Shown one piece after another: positions 23,552 to 35,833 of a DNA stretch of 64,000 nt. Numbering within the stretch: position 1 is the first letter of the stretch; every line of letters starts with the position of its first letter. The translations under genes were made by a program, and so were the position numbers. The notes under the pieces were generated by a model, which saw only the letters and a program-made list of their open reading frames with translations, was not told where the DNA came from and did not search any database. Origin of the DNA: Coriolopsis trogii (lineage: Eukaryota; Basidiomycota; Agaricomycetes; Polyporales; Polyporaceae); assembly GCA_020543525.1 (NCBI GenBank), contig JAHYIO010000006.1:124001-188000 (forward strand), written 5' to 3'.

Positions 23552-24495
23552 GGTGGTGAATCTGTACAGAGACCGGGTCGGTGTCGGGAGGAGGGTTGGA
23601 AGCTTTATAGGCGAGGTGCTAAGGACGAGCAGTGAACCTGACAGTTTAGCTCACGCCGGAGTCGCGCTAGGAGCGTGGCGAAGCTTATGGCTGCTAGTGG
23701 TCGGGAGAGGTGGGACCGCCGTCCAGGCGAAGGTTCTTGGGTGTACCAGTGCGAGATATCCGAGGACGCGTTGGGTCAGGCAGGGTTCCGCGCGCTGATT
23801 CGATGGAAGGCGGTGGGTGCTGGCATCATCATCCAGCGTGCGTCGGACCAGCGTCGGCCAAAACAGTAGATGCATGGCAGGCAGCGCAAAGACCGCGAGT
23901 GACTTGGCACAGCCAGGATCATGGGCGTGGCAGGCGGTGTATGACGAGGAAAAATAAGTGCGTGCGATCCGACACATCCGAGAAGCAAACATATCAGTTT
24001 CTGTTCACGAGCATGATGATGAATAAGTAAGTGATGATGATGGACGAAGCAGGCGTATGTCGGGGCGCTCACCACGCAGCCGACCGGGAGTCTCGTAATG
24101 TCGGCAAGAGCCCGGGCGCTATCCTCTCCTCGTCTGCATCCACCACACTCGCAGACGTGGCTCAGGTCCCGGCCCCTCCTCGCCCGTGTTGGCCACAGAT
24201 GCGCTCCAGCTCTGTTTCTTGCGGCCAGAATCTCCGCTTGTGCGCCCATCGCGGAAAAAAATGATAGATCGTACTTGGTTTTTACTGGCATGTGCGCGCG
24301 GTGGGAACCCCATGGGTCCATTCACTCCTCTCCATCACTCCATCCAGTTAGCCTGTCGTCGTCTGTCCTATCAAATGTGACTTATCGGAACGATGCCCCT
24401 GTCGCGGCCGGCATTGTGTGAGCACAACCTCGCTCGCTCTCCAGGGCGTCGTATATCAACCTTGATCACCGACCGCTTTGAACGCTACGTTCAAG
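23552..24495. promoter_or_regulatory. shared upstream region of UbiA and ACS carrier 1
   Basis: About 0.94 kb separates two divergent start codons, so both promoters should lie here. No repeat, RNA gene or convincing open frame is seen. Confidence 0.4.
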
Positions 24496-26671
24496 ATGTC
24501 CTCCGCCACCGACTCTGCGCAGGTCTCCAGTATGCACGAGTCCAAGGCCGAGTCGCTCTCCGAGGGCGCCCTCTCTCCGGTCTCCCTCGAGAAGGGCGGC
24601 CCTGTTGTTGTTCCGGAGAAGACGTGGGCAAAGATCGACCTCTACGTCCTGCCCGTCATCACGCTCATGTACTTCCTCTCTTCACTTGTGGGTGTCCTCC
24701 TACAGTTTCGGCTTCTCTGCGCCGCCCTCTCTTCTCACACCTGACATCTAGGACCGGTCCAACATTGGTAATGCTCGAATCGCCGGCCTTCAGCAAGTTC
24801 TTCACATGGACAATACACAGGTAAGGGCGCTGATCCTCCGCGCACGTTCCGCATCGCATCATGTATTGACCTTCAACGCAGTACAGTATTGCCCTGACGG
24901 TCACGCTCATGTGAGTGTGCTCCTGGGACTCTGATGTTATCCATGCTCATTCCTACCGTCAAGCCCGTATACGTTGATTGAGCTGCCATCGAATGCCTTG
25001 ATGAAGGTCGGCGCTGCATGCTCGAACTCATCGTGCTCGTACTTACCATTATATAGTATGTCACGCCTCGCATCATGCTGCCTACAATGGTCGTTCTGTG
25101 GGGTATCACATGTACACTGCAAGGTTTGTCTCGCTAACCACAAGCTTCTACTCTGCCTGGGCATCGATGCTTAGATTGCGTCAGGTGTCGTTACCAGCTA
25201 CTCCGGTCTTCTAGCGGCTCGGTTCTTCCTGGGACTGTTCGAAGGTACAGTTGCCTTTCAATAGCCGCGTCTGTGGCGCTCATCATCCTACCCCTACTCC
25301 AGGTGGCCTCCTTCCAGGCATCTCTCTCTATTTATCCTCATTCTACCCACGGAGGAAACTCCAGCTCCGGTATGATCGTGTTTCATTCGGTGGAATAACA
25401 TTCTGAGCGCAAATCTTGACCCGCAGTCAATCCATTCTCTTCTCGGCTACCGCATTCGCGTCAGCCTTCTCTGGGCTTCTCGCTGCTGCTATCATCAAGA
25501 TGGAAGGTGTCGGCAACCGCCCCGGGTGGGCGTGGCTATTCATTCTGGTACGTTACCCGCATGTTCTTTTGTTCCAACTGACGCCCATTCATCGGCGCGC
25601 AGGAGGGACTCTTCACGGTCATCTTCGGGATTGCAACCTTCTGGCTCCTTCCGAACTCCCCGACCTCGGTACCGACTTTGGATGAGGATGAGAGATCGCT
25701 CATCACCGACGCTCTCCACGAAGACGGCATTCTTCTAGCACACGAGGAGGACGAACACTACAACTTGACACAGTGGATTGCCACCTTCAAGCAGCCGCAC
25801 GTCCTCATGCTTGCCGTGGTCGGATTTTTGAACGGTACGTACCCAAGCTAAAGCAATTTAGGAGCGGTGACTGATCGTGAATGTAGGCTCCACCCTTTCC
25901 GGCTTGGCATAGTGAGTTTTTCATCGCGTGATCCCTGGTCCTTGTACTGAAGGATTCGCTCGGTGCAGCTTCCTACCAAGTATTGTCGCCGGACTGGGGT
26001 ACGCAGGGTCGCGGGCGCAGCTCATGAGCGTACCGCCATTCGCTGCCAGCGCAATCTGTACGTTCACTCTCATCTCAACTGTCAACTAAGGCGCGCCGCT
26101 TACCGCCGCATAGTGTCCATCCTGACGTCGTTCTTCTCTGACTACTACGGAAAGCGTGGGCTTACCATCATCTTCTTCTCCGCCATTGCCGCGATCGGGT
26201 TTGGTATCTTCTACGGTACGCCTCTTGGCATCTGTCAAGACGCACGAATATCTGACTCGAGACCTACATTCATACACAGGCTCATTTGTTTCTCACGTTC
26301 GTTACGGCTCCCTCTTCCTGCTCGTGCCCGGCACATACGCCATCGGCCCGCCACTCGGGACGTGGATTTCGAACAACTCCGCACCGCTCATCCGACGCGC
26401 GACCTCCCTCGCGCTCCTCACGACGATGACCAACCTGGGCTCGATCCTCTCCACCTGGCTCCTCGGTGCGATCTCGCCCGCGCCCAAGTACACGTCCGCG
26501 ACGATCACGCTCCTCGTCTTCCAGTTCGGCATCCTCCTCGCCTCCGCTGCCAACGTCGCCTACCTCACGAGCGAGAACAAGCGCAAGTCCAAGGCGCGCG
26601 AGGGCGCCACGCCCGAGGGTTCCCCCGCCGGGCTCCCGAACGAGAGCATCTGGTTCAAGTACGTGCTGTAA
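24496..26671 (+). CDS. MFS anion:cation symporter family carrier (allantoate permease-like), copy 1
   Basis: This multi-exon gene starts MSSATDSAQVSSMHESKAES at 24496. After a polar head comes KIDLYVLPVITLMYFLSSLD, then RSNIGNARIAGLQ, the start typical of ACS (Dal5/TNA1-like) carriers. Further landmarks are LIPYTLIELPSN, LWGITCTLQG, RFFLGLFEGGLLPG and YPRRKLQLR (motif A-like loop). The second half has VSILTSFFSDYYGKRGL, GPPLGTWISNNSAP and RRATSLALLTT. It ends NESIWFKYVL. ACS carriers import organic anions such as allantoate, nicotinate or vitamins by proton symport at the plasma membrane. The substrate is unknown. It is one of three paralogues here; the other two lie at 30.3 and 32.9 kb. Confidence 0.86.
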
Positions 26672-27034
26672 ACGTCCGCGGGGAGCCCATCGTCCCGTTA
26701 TGCTGTGTGTTTGTGCGTGTGTTGTACTCTATCGTGCATCGCTTGACGAGGACACGCCGGTCTCGCACGGAATTCACGACGTTTCGTCTTTGCCATTATG
26801 TCACGAGGGAACCCGCTGTTATATTCTTCCTAATTCTACCGTCCGGGAGTCACAGTCTCCTGCGGCGATGTCCTGCTTGGGCTTTAGACTTCTGCCTTTG
26901 TACTCTCGCTTCCAAAATATATACCGTGCGGCACCAGTTCGCCAGCCACTCCTTTGCAATTTGCTCCGTTCAACGCGCCGTACCAGTACAATTTGGGAGG
27001 GCTAGGGTGAGGATGTGGCACGTGTGTGATAGCC
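26672..27034. other. intergenic, convergent 3' ends
   Basis: This is 363 bp between the convergent ACS carrier and ANL enzyme. It contains presumed 3' UTRs only. Confidence 0.5.
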
Positions 27035-29167
27035 CTAGTACGGAGCGACCAGATCGAGCTCCTTGGCAAACAGCTCCTCCGTGGCCGCGCGTCTGCAGAT
27101 GATATCGATCAGCCCAACCCGTACCAGGACGTGCAGGACCACAGTGCCTGAGCCCAGGGACCAGAGTGCGCCACCAACAGCCACACCACCAGCCCACAGG
27201 GACCCACACCGCGAACGGTCCCAGCGAGACACAGCCAACTTCGAGGTCGGGGACTCACCTCACGTTCCCCTTCTCCTTCGTGCGCGGGAGCGTGCCCTTC
27301 TCGACGACGAGCACGCGCTTCGGGTCGTCGACGCGCTCGTGGCCGAACACGCGCTTGTTGTAGTCCGCGATGCGCTCGACGACCGTCTGCGCGATGCTCG
27401 CCTTCTGGTCCGCGCTGAGCGGGGTGCCTTTGCTGTCGACCTCGACGACGAACGCGGGGAGGGTGCGCCCTGTCCCGACCATGACCGCGTCGTGGATGAT
27501 GTCCGCGCAGGCTTTGCGGACGTTGTCCTCAGCCGTCCTGTGTACGACACGCGTCAATTCCGCGCGACGAGCGCGCTCAAACACGGGATCCGCAGAGGGC
27601 GTTCACGCACTTCGTGTCGCAGAAGCCGTTGAGGAGCTTGATCCAGTCACCCGCGCGACCGCGGTACACCCAGCCGTCGTCGACCTTCTCGAACAGGTCG
27701 TTGGTGTGGTAGTACCCATCCTCGGACAGGAACTCGCGTGGAGGACAGTCGTCCGAAGTCGGCGCGACGACCATCTCGTACAGTTCTGCGCCGACGGAGC
27801 CTTGGATGTTGTTCTGGTCGCCGTGTGGGCGGAACTCTGGGTTTGCGCCGCCAATGGGACGGAGGAGGCGGGAGGAGGGATCAGACCCAACGCCTGACCG
27901 CATCATGGGGCCTGGTGCGTGGAGAGATGAGTATGTCAAGGGACGAGTAAGGTGCAGGAGCGAGAGGCGATCCTACCCGTTTCAGTGGTGCCATACGATG
28001 TCTGGACGAGAAGGAAATGGTGTATGAGACGTATGCAGTACAATGTACATCCGGATCGACGTACCGTGATGCGGACGCCGTTCGCGTACGCCCATTCCTC
28101 GTCCTCTTTGTTGAGAGCAACACCTGTGTGGATGATCTGGTTCATAGCCTTGAGTGCGTCCTTGACAGCGTCGTCGGTTCGCGCCGCGCGGATGAGATCG
28201 GAGAGGAAAGTCGCGTAGAGGACGACGACGTTGAGACCACACTCGCGCGTCATGTTCACGAACTCGCGCGGCTGCATGGCCATAGAGGATGATTGGGCGA
28301 CACACATGCCCATCGCGATAGAACCCAGGAAAACTAGATTTTGCATCAGCAAGCGATCGAGGTGAATGCAGCGCTTGGTGTTGGCCTTACTATGGAAAGA
28401 GCCGATGTGGGCGAGGTTCCCGAGAGTGTTGACAACGCCCTGACCGGGCTGCTCGCGCGGGACCTGTGCGTTCGGCCATTTCTGCTTGATAACGGCATGG
28501 AGCATCTTGTACGTGTTGGGTATGATCTTGGGAAGGCTGCCGGTCGTGCCAGACGAATGGAAGAGAACCGCGAGGTCGTCCATGCCCACAGCTGCGACGG
28601 GTGCAAACGTGAGCTCGGCTTGCTTGCCGTTGGCAACAGCGTCGGCCACGAGCTGAGATATCTCGCTGAACTCGAGTGACGTAAAGGCCGGTACGGACGA
28701 GGACGCGGCGGTCACGTTGGGCATGTGGACGGGGTCGGCGACGAGAGCCTTGCCGCCGCTTTTGGCAATGAGCTCGAGGACGACGGCGGCATTGTTGAAG
28801 TATCCGCCAAAGAATTGGGGAGTGTAGCCCAAGGAGGAGACGGCGATCGAGTTGATCAAGTCGGATACCTTCCTGCCTGTAAGCCTGTACGGAGGGCAGT
28901 TCAGTCAAGCCACATTCGGTTATCGTCGTGCTGCGATTGCGCCTACCAGAAGCCAACTACGTCAAGAGGTTTAAGCTCGAGCGGGGCAAAGATGGTGCGC
29001 CAATGTGCTTGAGCGGCAGCTAGCCTCTCTTCGAGTTGGCGGTAAGTGATGCTTTCCCAGGCATCGTCACGGCCGATATAGGGTCTGAAAACGAGCTGTT
29101 CGGAGTATATGCGGAAGGCGGGGAGGAGAAGAGAGAGGTAGTGATTGTCTACAGTGCGTTTCGCCAT
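27035..29167 (-). CDS. ANL superfamily adenylate-forming enzyme (stand-alone A domain)
   Basis: This multi-exon gene of about 580 residues starts MAKRTVDNHYLSLLLPAFRI. Adenylation motifs appear in order: LFHSSGTTGSLPKIIP (A3, phosphate loop), TSYGTTET (A5), YYHTNDLFEKVDDGWVYRGR with AGDWIK (A7-A8), and a C-terminal LPRTKEKGNVRR (A10 region; the Arg-Arg spans an intron). It ends TEELFAKELDLVAPY at 27035-27037. The family activates a carboxylic acid as an acyl-AMP. No carrier-protein or reductase domain follows, so it is not an adenylate-forming reductase. Similar single-domain 'acetyl-CoA synthetase-like' proteins are frequent in Agaricomycetes with unknown substrates. An aryl or fatty acid is possible. 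Position between UbiA and carriers hints at a metabolic locus. Confidence 0.83.
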
Positions 29168-30278
29168 CTGATCAGTCGAGGATCTGGAAAGGCGAGAGAA
29201 TCTCGTAGGATCCGGAGGAAGGATATTGGTATTTGAGGGAACGATGCAAATGATAGGAGTGGTCTGACTGTATCGGTCATCCGAATCGGACTCGGAGATA
29301 TGGTGCAGTTGAGAGGTTCGGAGCGCGGTAGAAGAACAGAATCACTCGGAGAATGATGAGAGATCACGTAGTATTCTGGCCAGCTCTCGTATTGACTCGG
29401 GACATCAACAGAATCCGACGCCGGACAAGCACAGGGCGGCACTTGATGAGATATGAACTCGAATTGTATAGACAGTGTGCGTGAAAGCATGAGGTGAACT
29501 ACTTCCAACTTGGCACCAATTGCAACCAAGCATGCTGCCACCATGCAAGCCAAGCTGAGCACGGCGCTTGTCAATGTCATCGCCGGTCCGGAGAGTCCGC
29601 CTTTGCCGAGGAGCGCCTATGCTCCAACTCGTCTTCAAGTTAGTAGTACAAGTTACTGTCCACGTCCATCTCCGCTTACACAGACTGCTTTGCAACCCAG
29701 AGGCCGACTTCTACACCAGTCAGCAGAATCTAATTTGCCAAGAACTGGGCAGGTCACCGCGCACTGAGAGAAGCAGCCAGTACTAGTTCACTGCCATGCC
29801 GCATGCTTACCGCCGCTCGGCAGTCCCATGCATGGTATGGAGAGAAGTCCCCCTCCCTTCGAACACCATCGGGCGATGACAGTCTTGCAGCATGTGATCT
29901 GCTTGGGCCTTCTCATTACTTCAAAACTTCGCAAGGAACGCCAACGACTTACTCTGTCCGCGCCATTGCAGGTCCGGAAATCCCGTTTGCGCTGAGCCGC
30001 ATAACTCTCTTCACAAGCTCCTGTCCAACGTGACGGCGACTCAGCCGCTCCTACAACGATCATAGCAAGAGCCTGTCACCTTCGACCTAATGGGATGTCT
30101 CGCCCAGCCCGCCATGCTTTCGCCATGGAAGTCGAATAGCTGCTCGAGGAGGCCTCGCTCGAGGGTTCCCATCTTTCCGAGTCTTGCTCGTCTATTAAGG
30201 ACCATGCAGCGCTTTGGACAGGCCCCGTTAAAATCTGCCCTCACCCTGCCTTCCTATCCTAAGGCGAATTGACGACTG
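29168..30278. promoter_or_regulatory. shared upstream region of ANL enzyme and ACS carrier 2
   Basis: About 1.1 kb between divergent start codons, presumably holding two promoters. No gene, repeat or RNA was recognised. Confidence 0.4.
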
Positions 30279-32481
30279 ATGTCGTTTGTTGTCTCTGAGC
30301 AATCTGCGGCGGATGTACTAGACGACAAGTCCACTGCAGACACCCTTGTGCTTAGCGATACAGCAGCTTCGGAAGCCCAAGGACCCTCAGCACCGAATTT
30401 GCCAATCAGGAAGGCCTGGATGAAAATGGACCTCATACTCTTACCCATCGTCACCCTCATGTACTTCGTCTCGGTCCTTGTGAGTTTCGTCCATCCCTAT
30501 GTAGTGTGCGCTGGCATTTAGCTGACCCCCGAGCACTCGTAGGATCAGGGAAGTATTGCCAACGCCCGTATTTCTGGACTGCAGCAAACGTTGCACATGT
30601 CTGACAACCAGGTCAGTCCCCTGGAATCACTATGTTCCGTCGACTGCTCAACACACACCCAGTTCACTACAGTCCTCTCCGTTTCAATTGCGTAAGTGGC
30701 ACACGTTGAATAGACGACTGGTACCATATGTCATGCATCTTGGCACTAGACCGTCAATGCTCGCCCAAGTTCCCGCCAACTACCTCAATGCTGTACGTAC
30801 TGCGGTAGGTGCTCAGCTTGTGCTTATTGACAGAACGGTTCATAGGTGCTAGGGCCAAGAATCGTGCTGCCCACAATGATGATTTTAACGGGTATCGTTG
30901 GTACCATGCAGGGTGAGTACAGTCCTCACCATGCACTCTTTTATATGCGAACAATGAACATTGTCCCAGGGTTCGTCACGAGCTTCACAGGCTTGTTGAT
31001 CTGCAGAGTCTTGGTCTCCCTATTCGCAGGTAGGCGTCGTTTCGTCTTAAGCGCCAATTGAATGCTAGAATTCCTCTACCTAGGTGGTTTCTCGGCAGTC
31101 GCCAATGTCTGTCTTTCCACATTCTACCCGCGCCACATGCTCCAGCTCCGGTGAGCGGCACATGCGTTGCGTCCTCTTCGTCAGTAGGAGTGATCTTGCA
31201 GCGTAGAGTCTCCATCTTATCATCGGTCTTGTCGCTTTCGTTGGCGTTTTCAAGTCTTCTCGCTGCCGCTATCATTAAACTAGACGGATTGGGAGGCAAA
31301 CCGGGATGGGCTTGGCTCTTCATTTTAGTAAGTTCCTTGTTCCTCGTGAAGAGACGACGACTGGACATTATATTCAGGAAGGACTGTTCTGTGTCGGTTT
31401 GGGGCTCGTATCCTACCCCGTCATACCCAGATCGCCCGCGTCCCTATGGTTCCTGAGTGAAGACGAGAGGCGAGTTGTCACTCATGCGCTGGACGACGAT
31501 GGGCTTCTCGACTCAGCGGAGGGCGAACAAGCTGGATTTTGGAGCGAATTCCGCATCACAATGAGACTGCCCCACGTCATACTGATCATGCTCGCTGGGT
31601 TTTCTTTCGGTATGTTGCACACTCCCGTTCTGCATGAGATCGCAATCTCACGAGATGACAGACGTCACTCTGGGAGGTCTTGCATCGTCAGTGGACCCAT
31701 TACTTGTTCATGCTCTCAAAATGTTCAAACTGAGCCAAACCCTCGTAGTTTCCTTCCGACTCTCGTTGTAGCCTTAGGTCATGAAGGCACCCAAGCGCAA
31801 CTCCTGAGTGCGCCACCCTGGCTTGTCGGTGGTATATGTAAGCTGTCGCCGAGGTTTTGATTCCTATCATGACTGGGTGGTCTGACTTGCGTCTTTCCCC
31901 AGTGTCTGTTGTTTCGGGATTCCTCTCCGATCGCTATTCCTATCGGGGATGGACTGTGGCTGTCTCTGCCTGCATATCTGCCATCGGGTTCGCAATATTC
32001 CTAGGCAAGTCTCGTCTGTAACCGGCTCTAAAGCACCGCTCCTGAGCAGCATCTTCGCACAGCTTCCTATGACGACAGCACCCGCTACGCCTCTCTTTTC
32101 CTCTCCGTCGCAGGTGCAAGCACGTACGGACCCGCTCTGACAGCCTGGCTGATGAACAACACCGCACCCTTCCTGCGCCGTGCCATCGCCATGTCCCTCG
32201 CATCGACCATGGTCCAGTTCGGGTCTATTCTCTCTGCGCAGCTCTTCGGCACCCTCTCGCCTCCACCGAGATATACCGTAGCGACGGTGACGCTGCTCGC
32301 CCTCCAGATCGGGACTATACTGTGCGCGGCAGGCACAATGGTCTATCTCGCCAGGGAGAACGAGCGCAGGAAGCGGGTTCGCGAGGCCAGCACTCCCATT
32401 GCCGGAGCAGACGTCCCGGAGGTACGGGCCTGCGAAGGTCCCGTGAGCAACGACAGCGTGTGGTTCACCTACGTGATGTAA
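30279..32481 (+). CDS. MFS anion:cation symporter family carrier, copy 2
   Basis: This multi-exon paralogue of the carrier at 24496 starts MSFVVSEQSAADVLDDKSTA. Core landmarks are KMDLILLPIVTLMYFVSVLD, QGSIANARISGLQ, LAQVPANYL, FPRIV-like LGPRIVLPTMMILTGI, YPRHMLQLR, and a second half with SGFLSDRYSYRGWT, LTAWLMNNTAPFLRRAIAMSL and NDSVWFTYVM at the end. Compared with its sisters, several conserved positions in the first half differ (SLFAGGFSAV where the others have GLFEGGLLPG), so its transport specificity may have shifted. No frame break was found. Substrate is unknown. Confidence 0.84.
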
Positions 32482-32945
32482 GGGCCATCGAATAGAAGCG
32501 ATTCCAAGGTGGCTGTTCTCGTCTAACTCGTTAACCGTACATCTGCTAATGAGCGTGGTAGTGTGCCGCGATAGAATCCCGTTCCAAAGTGTATTTCTGC
32601 TGCCAGCATAGAGATGCCGCTGTCGCCTGTGGCGCCGTTAGCGCATGAATGTTGGACCCGCACGTCGAACAAGCTTTGGATGCTCCCATGGGCCTAGCAA
32701 TGAACGGTTATGGTTACTTCAATGCAGACGTTGTAGGCGCTATGCCGCAATGTCTCGCACGCAAATATTGAGGCTACTTACGTGACCTTGGCAGCCGGCC
32801 CGTGTATCTGCTCGTCGGAAGCATATATGCAGTCACTGCTGGGCAGATAGGCCGTCTTCACGGTCTCGCGAGGGTCTGAGCGCCTTCTTCCCTACTACAA
32901 CACCTTAGCATCCAAGACGATCCACTGCCCGTACGCCTGAAACGG
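32482..32945. promoter_or_regulatory. spacer and promoter between ACS carriers 2 and 3
   Basis: This is 464 bp between two head-to-tail carrier genes; I see no other feature. Confidence 0.4.
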
Positions 32946-35209
32946 ATGGTCAATCCAGGACTCCCAAGCATTGAATTGGAGGTGATCGAGTCGGATGACA
33001 AGCACTCTGATAGCTCGTTCGATGCAGCACAGACTGTTACTGTTGCTCCTGCTTCTCGATGCATGAGAAACAACGTCGAGAATGATGCTCAATTCAGGGT
33101 ATGGACCAAGCTGGACCTCGTGGTACTACCCCTCATGACTATGCTATACTTTCTTTCCTCCCTCGTACGTGTCTATCTCGCCTTGATCTCGTCATGTAGG
33201 CCTTTTCGTGGCTGATGCAATTCCACCTTCCAGGATAGCTCGAACGTGGCCAATGCACGGATCGCGGGTTTACAAGAGCAATTGCAAATGTCCGACAAGC
33301 AGGCAAGCCCTTGACATCCCTTTTCATAGCGCCTTTGGCCTGACATGTGATGCTGGTAGTATAGCATTGCGCTCACGGTATCGCTGATGTGAGTAGCCGG
33401 TTCAGTAGGTTCGCGCGCAGATCCTAAGTACTAACGCTCTGCAGTCCGAGTCTTTTCGTTCAAATTCCGTCCAACTACTTAATTACGGTGAGTATATGAA
33501 TATCAAGCCCGCCGCTCACAGTTTCCCGCTCACGATCTAGCTAGGTTACCGGGCCACGTTATGTTCTCGCAACAATGGCTATTTTGTGGGGAGTGACTTG
33601 CACATTGCAAGGCGAGTTGCCTTTGGAAGCACGTAAGAGGAGTTCCATTGACCCACTCCCCAGGTGTCGTCACTAGCTACCAGAGCATCCTCACGTGTCG
33701 AATCTTTCTGGGACTCTTCGAAGGCATGTGCTTCTCTGCAAATTTCTCCGTCCATCAATCACGGACTGAATGGGATTCAGGTGGTCTTCTCCCTGGGGTC
33801 AATCTCTACCTGGCCTCATTCTATCCTCGCCGAATGCTGCAGCTTCGGTAGGTTGTGCCAAGAAAAGAAGCCTGTTATCGACTCTGAGTCTGCGAATAGG
33901 ATCTCAATCATGTTCTCGGCATCCGCATTTGCCTCGGCATTCTCGAGTCTGCTGGCAGCTGCCATCGTTCAAATGGACGGTGTCGGAGACCTCCCGGGCT
34001 GGGCATGGATATTTATCCTGGTAAGCAGCTCTTCACTAAACGAACAGAGAGAGACAAGTTTCGGAGCTGAAATGTCTGTGTCTTCCAGGAGGGTATCGTT
34101 TCTGTCGTCTTTGGGTTTGTCTGTCTCATTTTCCTCCCAAACACCTTGGCATATGTACCCTTCCTGTCGGACCACGAGAAGCTATCCCTCAAGCACGCTC
34201 TACAACAAGATGGTATCTCGGGTTTTGAGGCAAAGGAAACACGTTCGATGCATGAAGTGGGGAAGACGGTTGCTCAACCACACGTTGTGCTCCTTGTCAT
34301 CGTGGGCTTCATGTATTGTGCGTCTCATCCCTCCCTGATCCAATTCCTTCAAAGGAGATGTATCAGGCTGATCCCCATGCCTGCCGCAGCATGCACGATC
34401 AGTGGACTTGGACGGTACGCTTTCGGTCTCGCTCGGTACCCTGCCATTCTTCTCTAATATGCACGAACAGCTTTCTCCCCAGCATCGTTGCAGCCCTGAT
34501 AGAATCCGCGGGGACTCGGGCACAGTTGCTCAGCGTACCGCCTGCCTTCGCCGCTGGAATTCGTACGTATTGAGACTACACTACGTTTCCCCATTGGTCG
34601 AAAACTCATGCCATCTCGTGCTCATAATGATATCCATCCTCACTGCCGTCGTTGCGGACCGCTATACGCTTCGTGGCCTCACCATCATCACGTTCGCCGC
34701 AATCGGCACGGCCGGTTTCTCTCTCTTCCTGGGTAGGTCAGACGCGACGTTCGCTCCATCCCGCCTGACGTCCACTCGTAGCCTCATTCAACGATCACGT
34801 CCGGTACGGCTCGCTCTTCCTTATGGTCCCAGGAGTGTTCTGCATCGGACCTCCCCTCGGGACGTGGCTCGCGAACAACACGGCGCCGCTAGTCCGCCGC
34901 GCGACCGCCCTTGCGCTCCTCACGACAGCAGCGAACCTCGGCTCTCTCCTTTCGATTTGGGTGCTGGGCACTCTCTCGCCGGCACCGCGGTATACTTCCG
35001 CGACGATCACGTTGCTGATCTTCCAATTGGGGACGATATTCTGTGCGGTATGTACGATTGTATACCTTGCGGGGGAGAACCGGCGGAGACGCCGGTTGCG
35101 CTCGCTTCGAACGTGCGGAGACATCGGGGTTGGTCGTGAGACTGGCGCCGTTGATCAGGCCGGCGAGGGTACTACGAACGAGAGCTTATGGTTTGAGTAT
35201 GTCATGTAG
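32946..35209 (+). CDS. MFS anion:cation symporter family carrier, copy 3
   Basis: This multi-exon gene starts MVNPGLPSIELEVIESDDKH. It matches carrier 1 closely: TKLDLVVLPLMTMLYFLSSL, SSNVANARIAGLQEQ, SLIPSLFVQIPSN, LWGVTCTLQG, RIFLGLFEGGLLPGVNLY, YPRRMLQLR, ADRYTLRGLT, GPPLGTWLANNTAPLVRRAT and a NESLWFEYVM C-terminus. The intron that splits LFEG from GLLPG starts at the gca/tgtgc stretch near 33727 and ends at the acceptor before 33781. It is the last host gene before the transposon stack, which begins 89 bp downstream. Family role is proton-coupled uptake of organic anions; its own substrate is unknown. Confidence 0.85.
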
Positions 35210-35282
35210 CACTACCAGTGGGTGGTGCAACGGTTGAGCCTTGTTCTGAACATGCGCGATGATTCGGTAGCGCTGAGCGTCG

Positions 35283-35298
35283 ACAAAGCACTGTGGTC
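35283..35298. repeat. left 16-bp target-site duplication of the LINE
   Basis: The sequence acaaagcactgtggtc here recurs exactly at 55135-55150. It directly abuts the 13-T run that represents the LINE poly-A tail. Confidence 0.75.
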
Positions 35299-35370
35299 TT
35301 TTTTTTTTTTTGTTCCGTTACATACAAAAGAACGCTACTACTACACAGTGCTTTACAGCCGTCTGTAATC

Positions 35371-35383
35371 TACATCAGCATTC
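35371..35383 (+). repeat. left terminal inverted repeat of Plavaka element (candidate)
   Basis: tacatcagcattc matches, inverted, the sequence at 52854-52866. Confidence 0.55.
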
Positions 35384-35833
35384 CGCGCAGTGCTTCACAA
35401 GGTGCTATGACCTCAGCACTAGTGCTAACGGGTAAGTACTCGTGCTATCCGGTAAGCACTTGTGCTCGCCTATTAGGATAGGTGCGGGATAGATATAACT
35501 TGTGCTCTGCTGTTGGTGGGCTCAATACATGTAGAGAGGACCGCCAAAGACGGCGGTAATCGAGTGAGTTTATGGAATGTAACTGAGTGCTGAGAGGGCA
35601 GGGGACGTTACTTGGCGGCAATCGAGTGACACGTTAACGTGCACTGCGGTACTAACCGAGCGTGCGTGAGGTGATGACCTGCACATAGGCGGTAATCAAG
35701 TGCCAGTGACTGACAGTGGCAGGCAACAAAGGAGTGAGTGTGAGTGAGTATTGAACTTTGAGAGAACAATAGACTGTAGTACAAAGAGAATTGGAGCGGA
35801 CAGGAGAAGGGAGAAGAAGAGGGTACGGATAAA

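Noticed and set aside
25963..27102. 379-codon plus-strand frame
   Set aside because: Reads through introns of ACS carrier 1 in a shifted frame and beyond its stop; Arg-rich nonsense composition.
27035..29167. Adenylate-forming reductase or NRPS-like enzyme
   Set aside because: Only the adenylation domain is present; the gene stops right after the A10 region with no carrier or reductase domain downstream.
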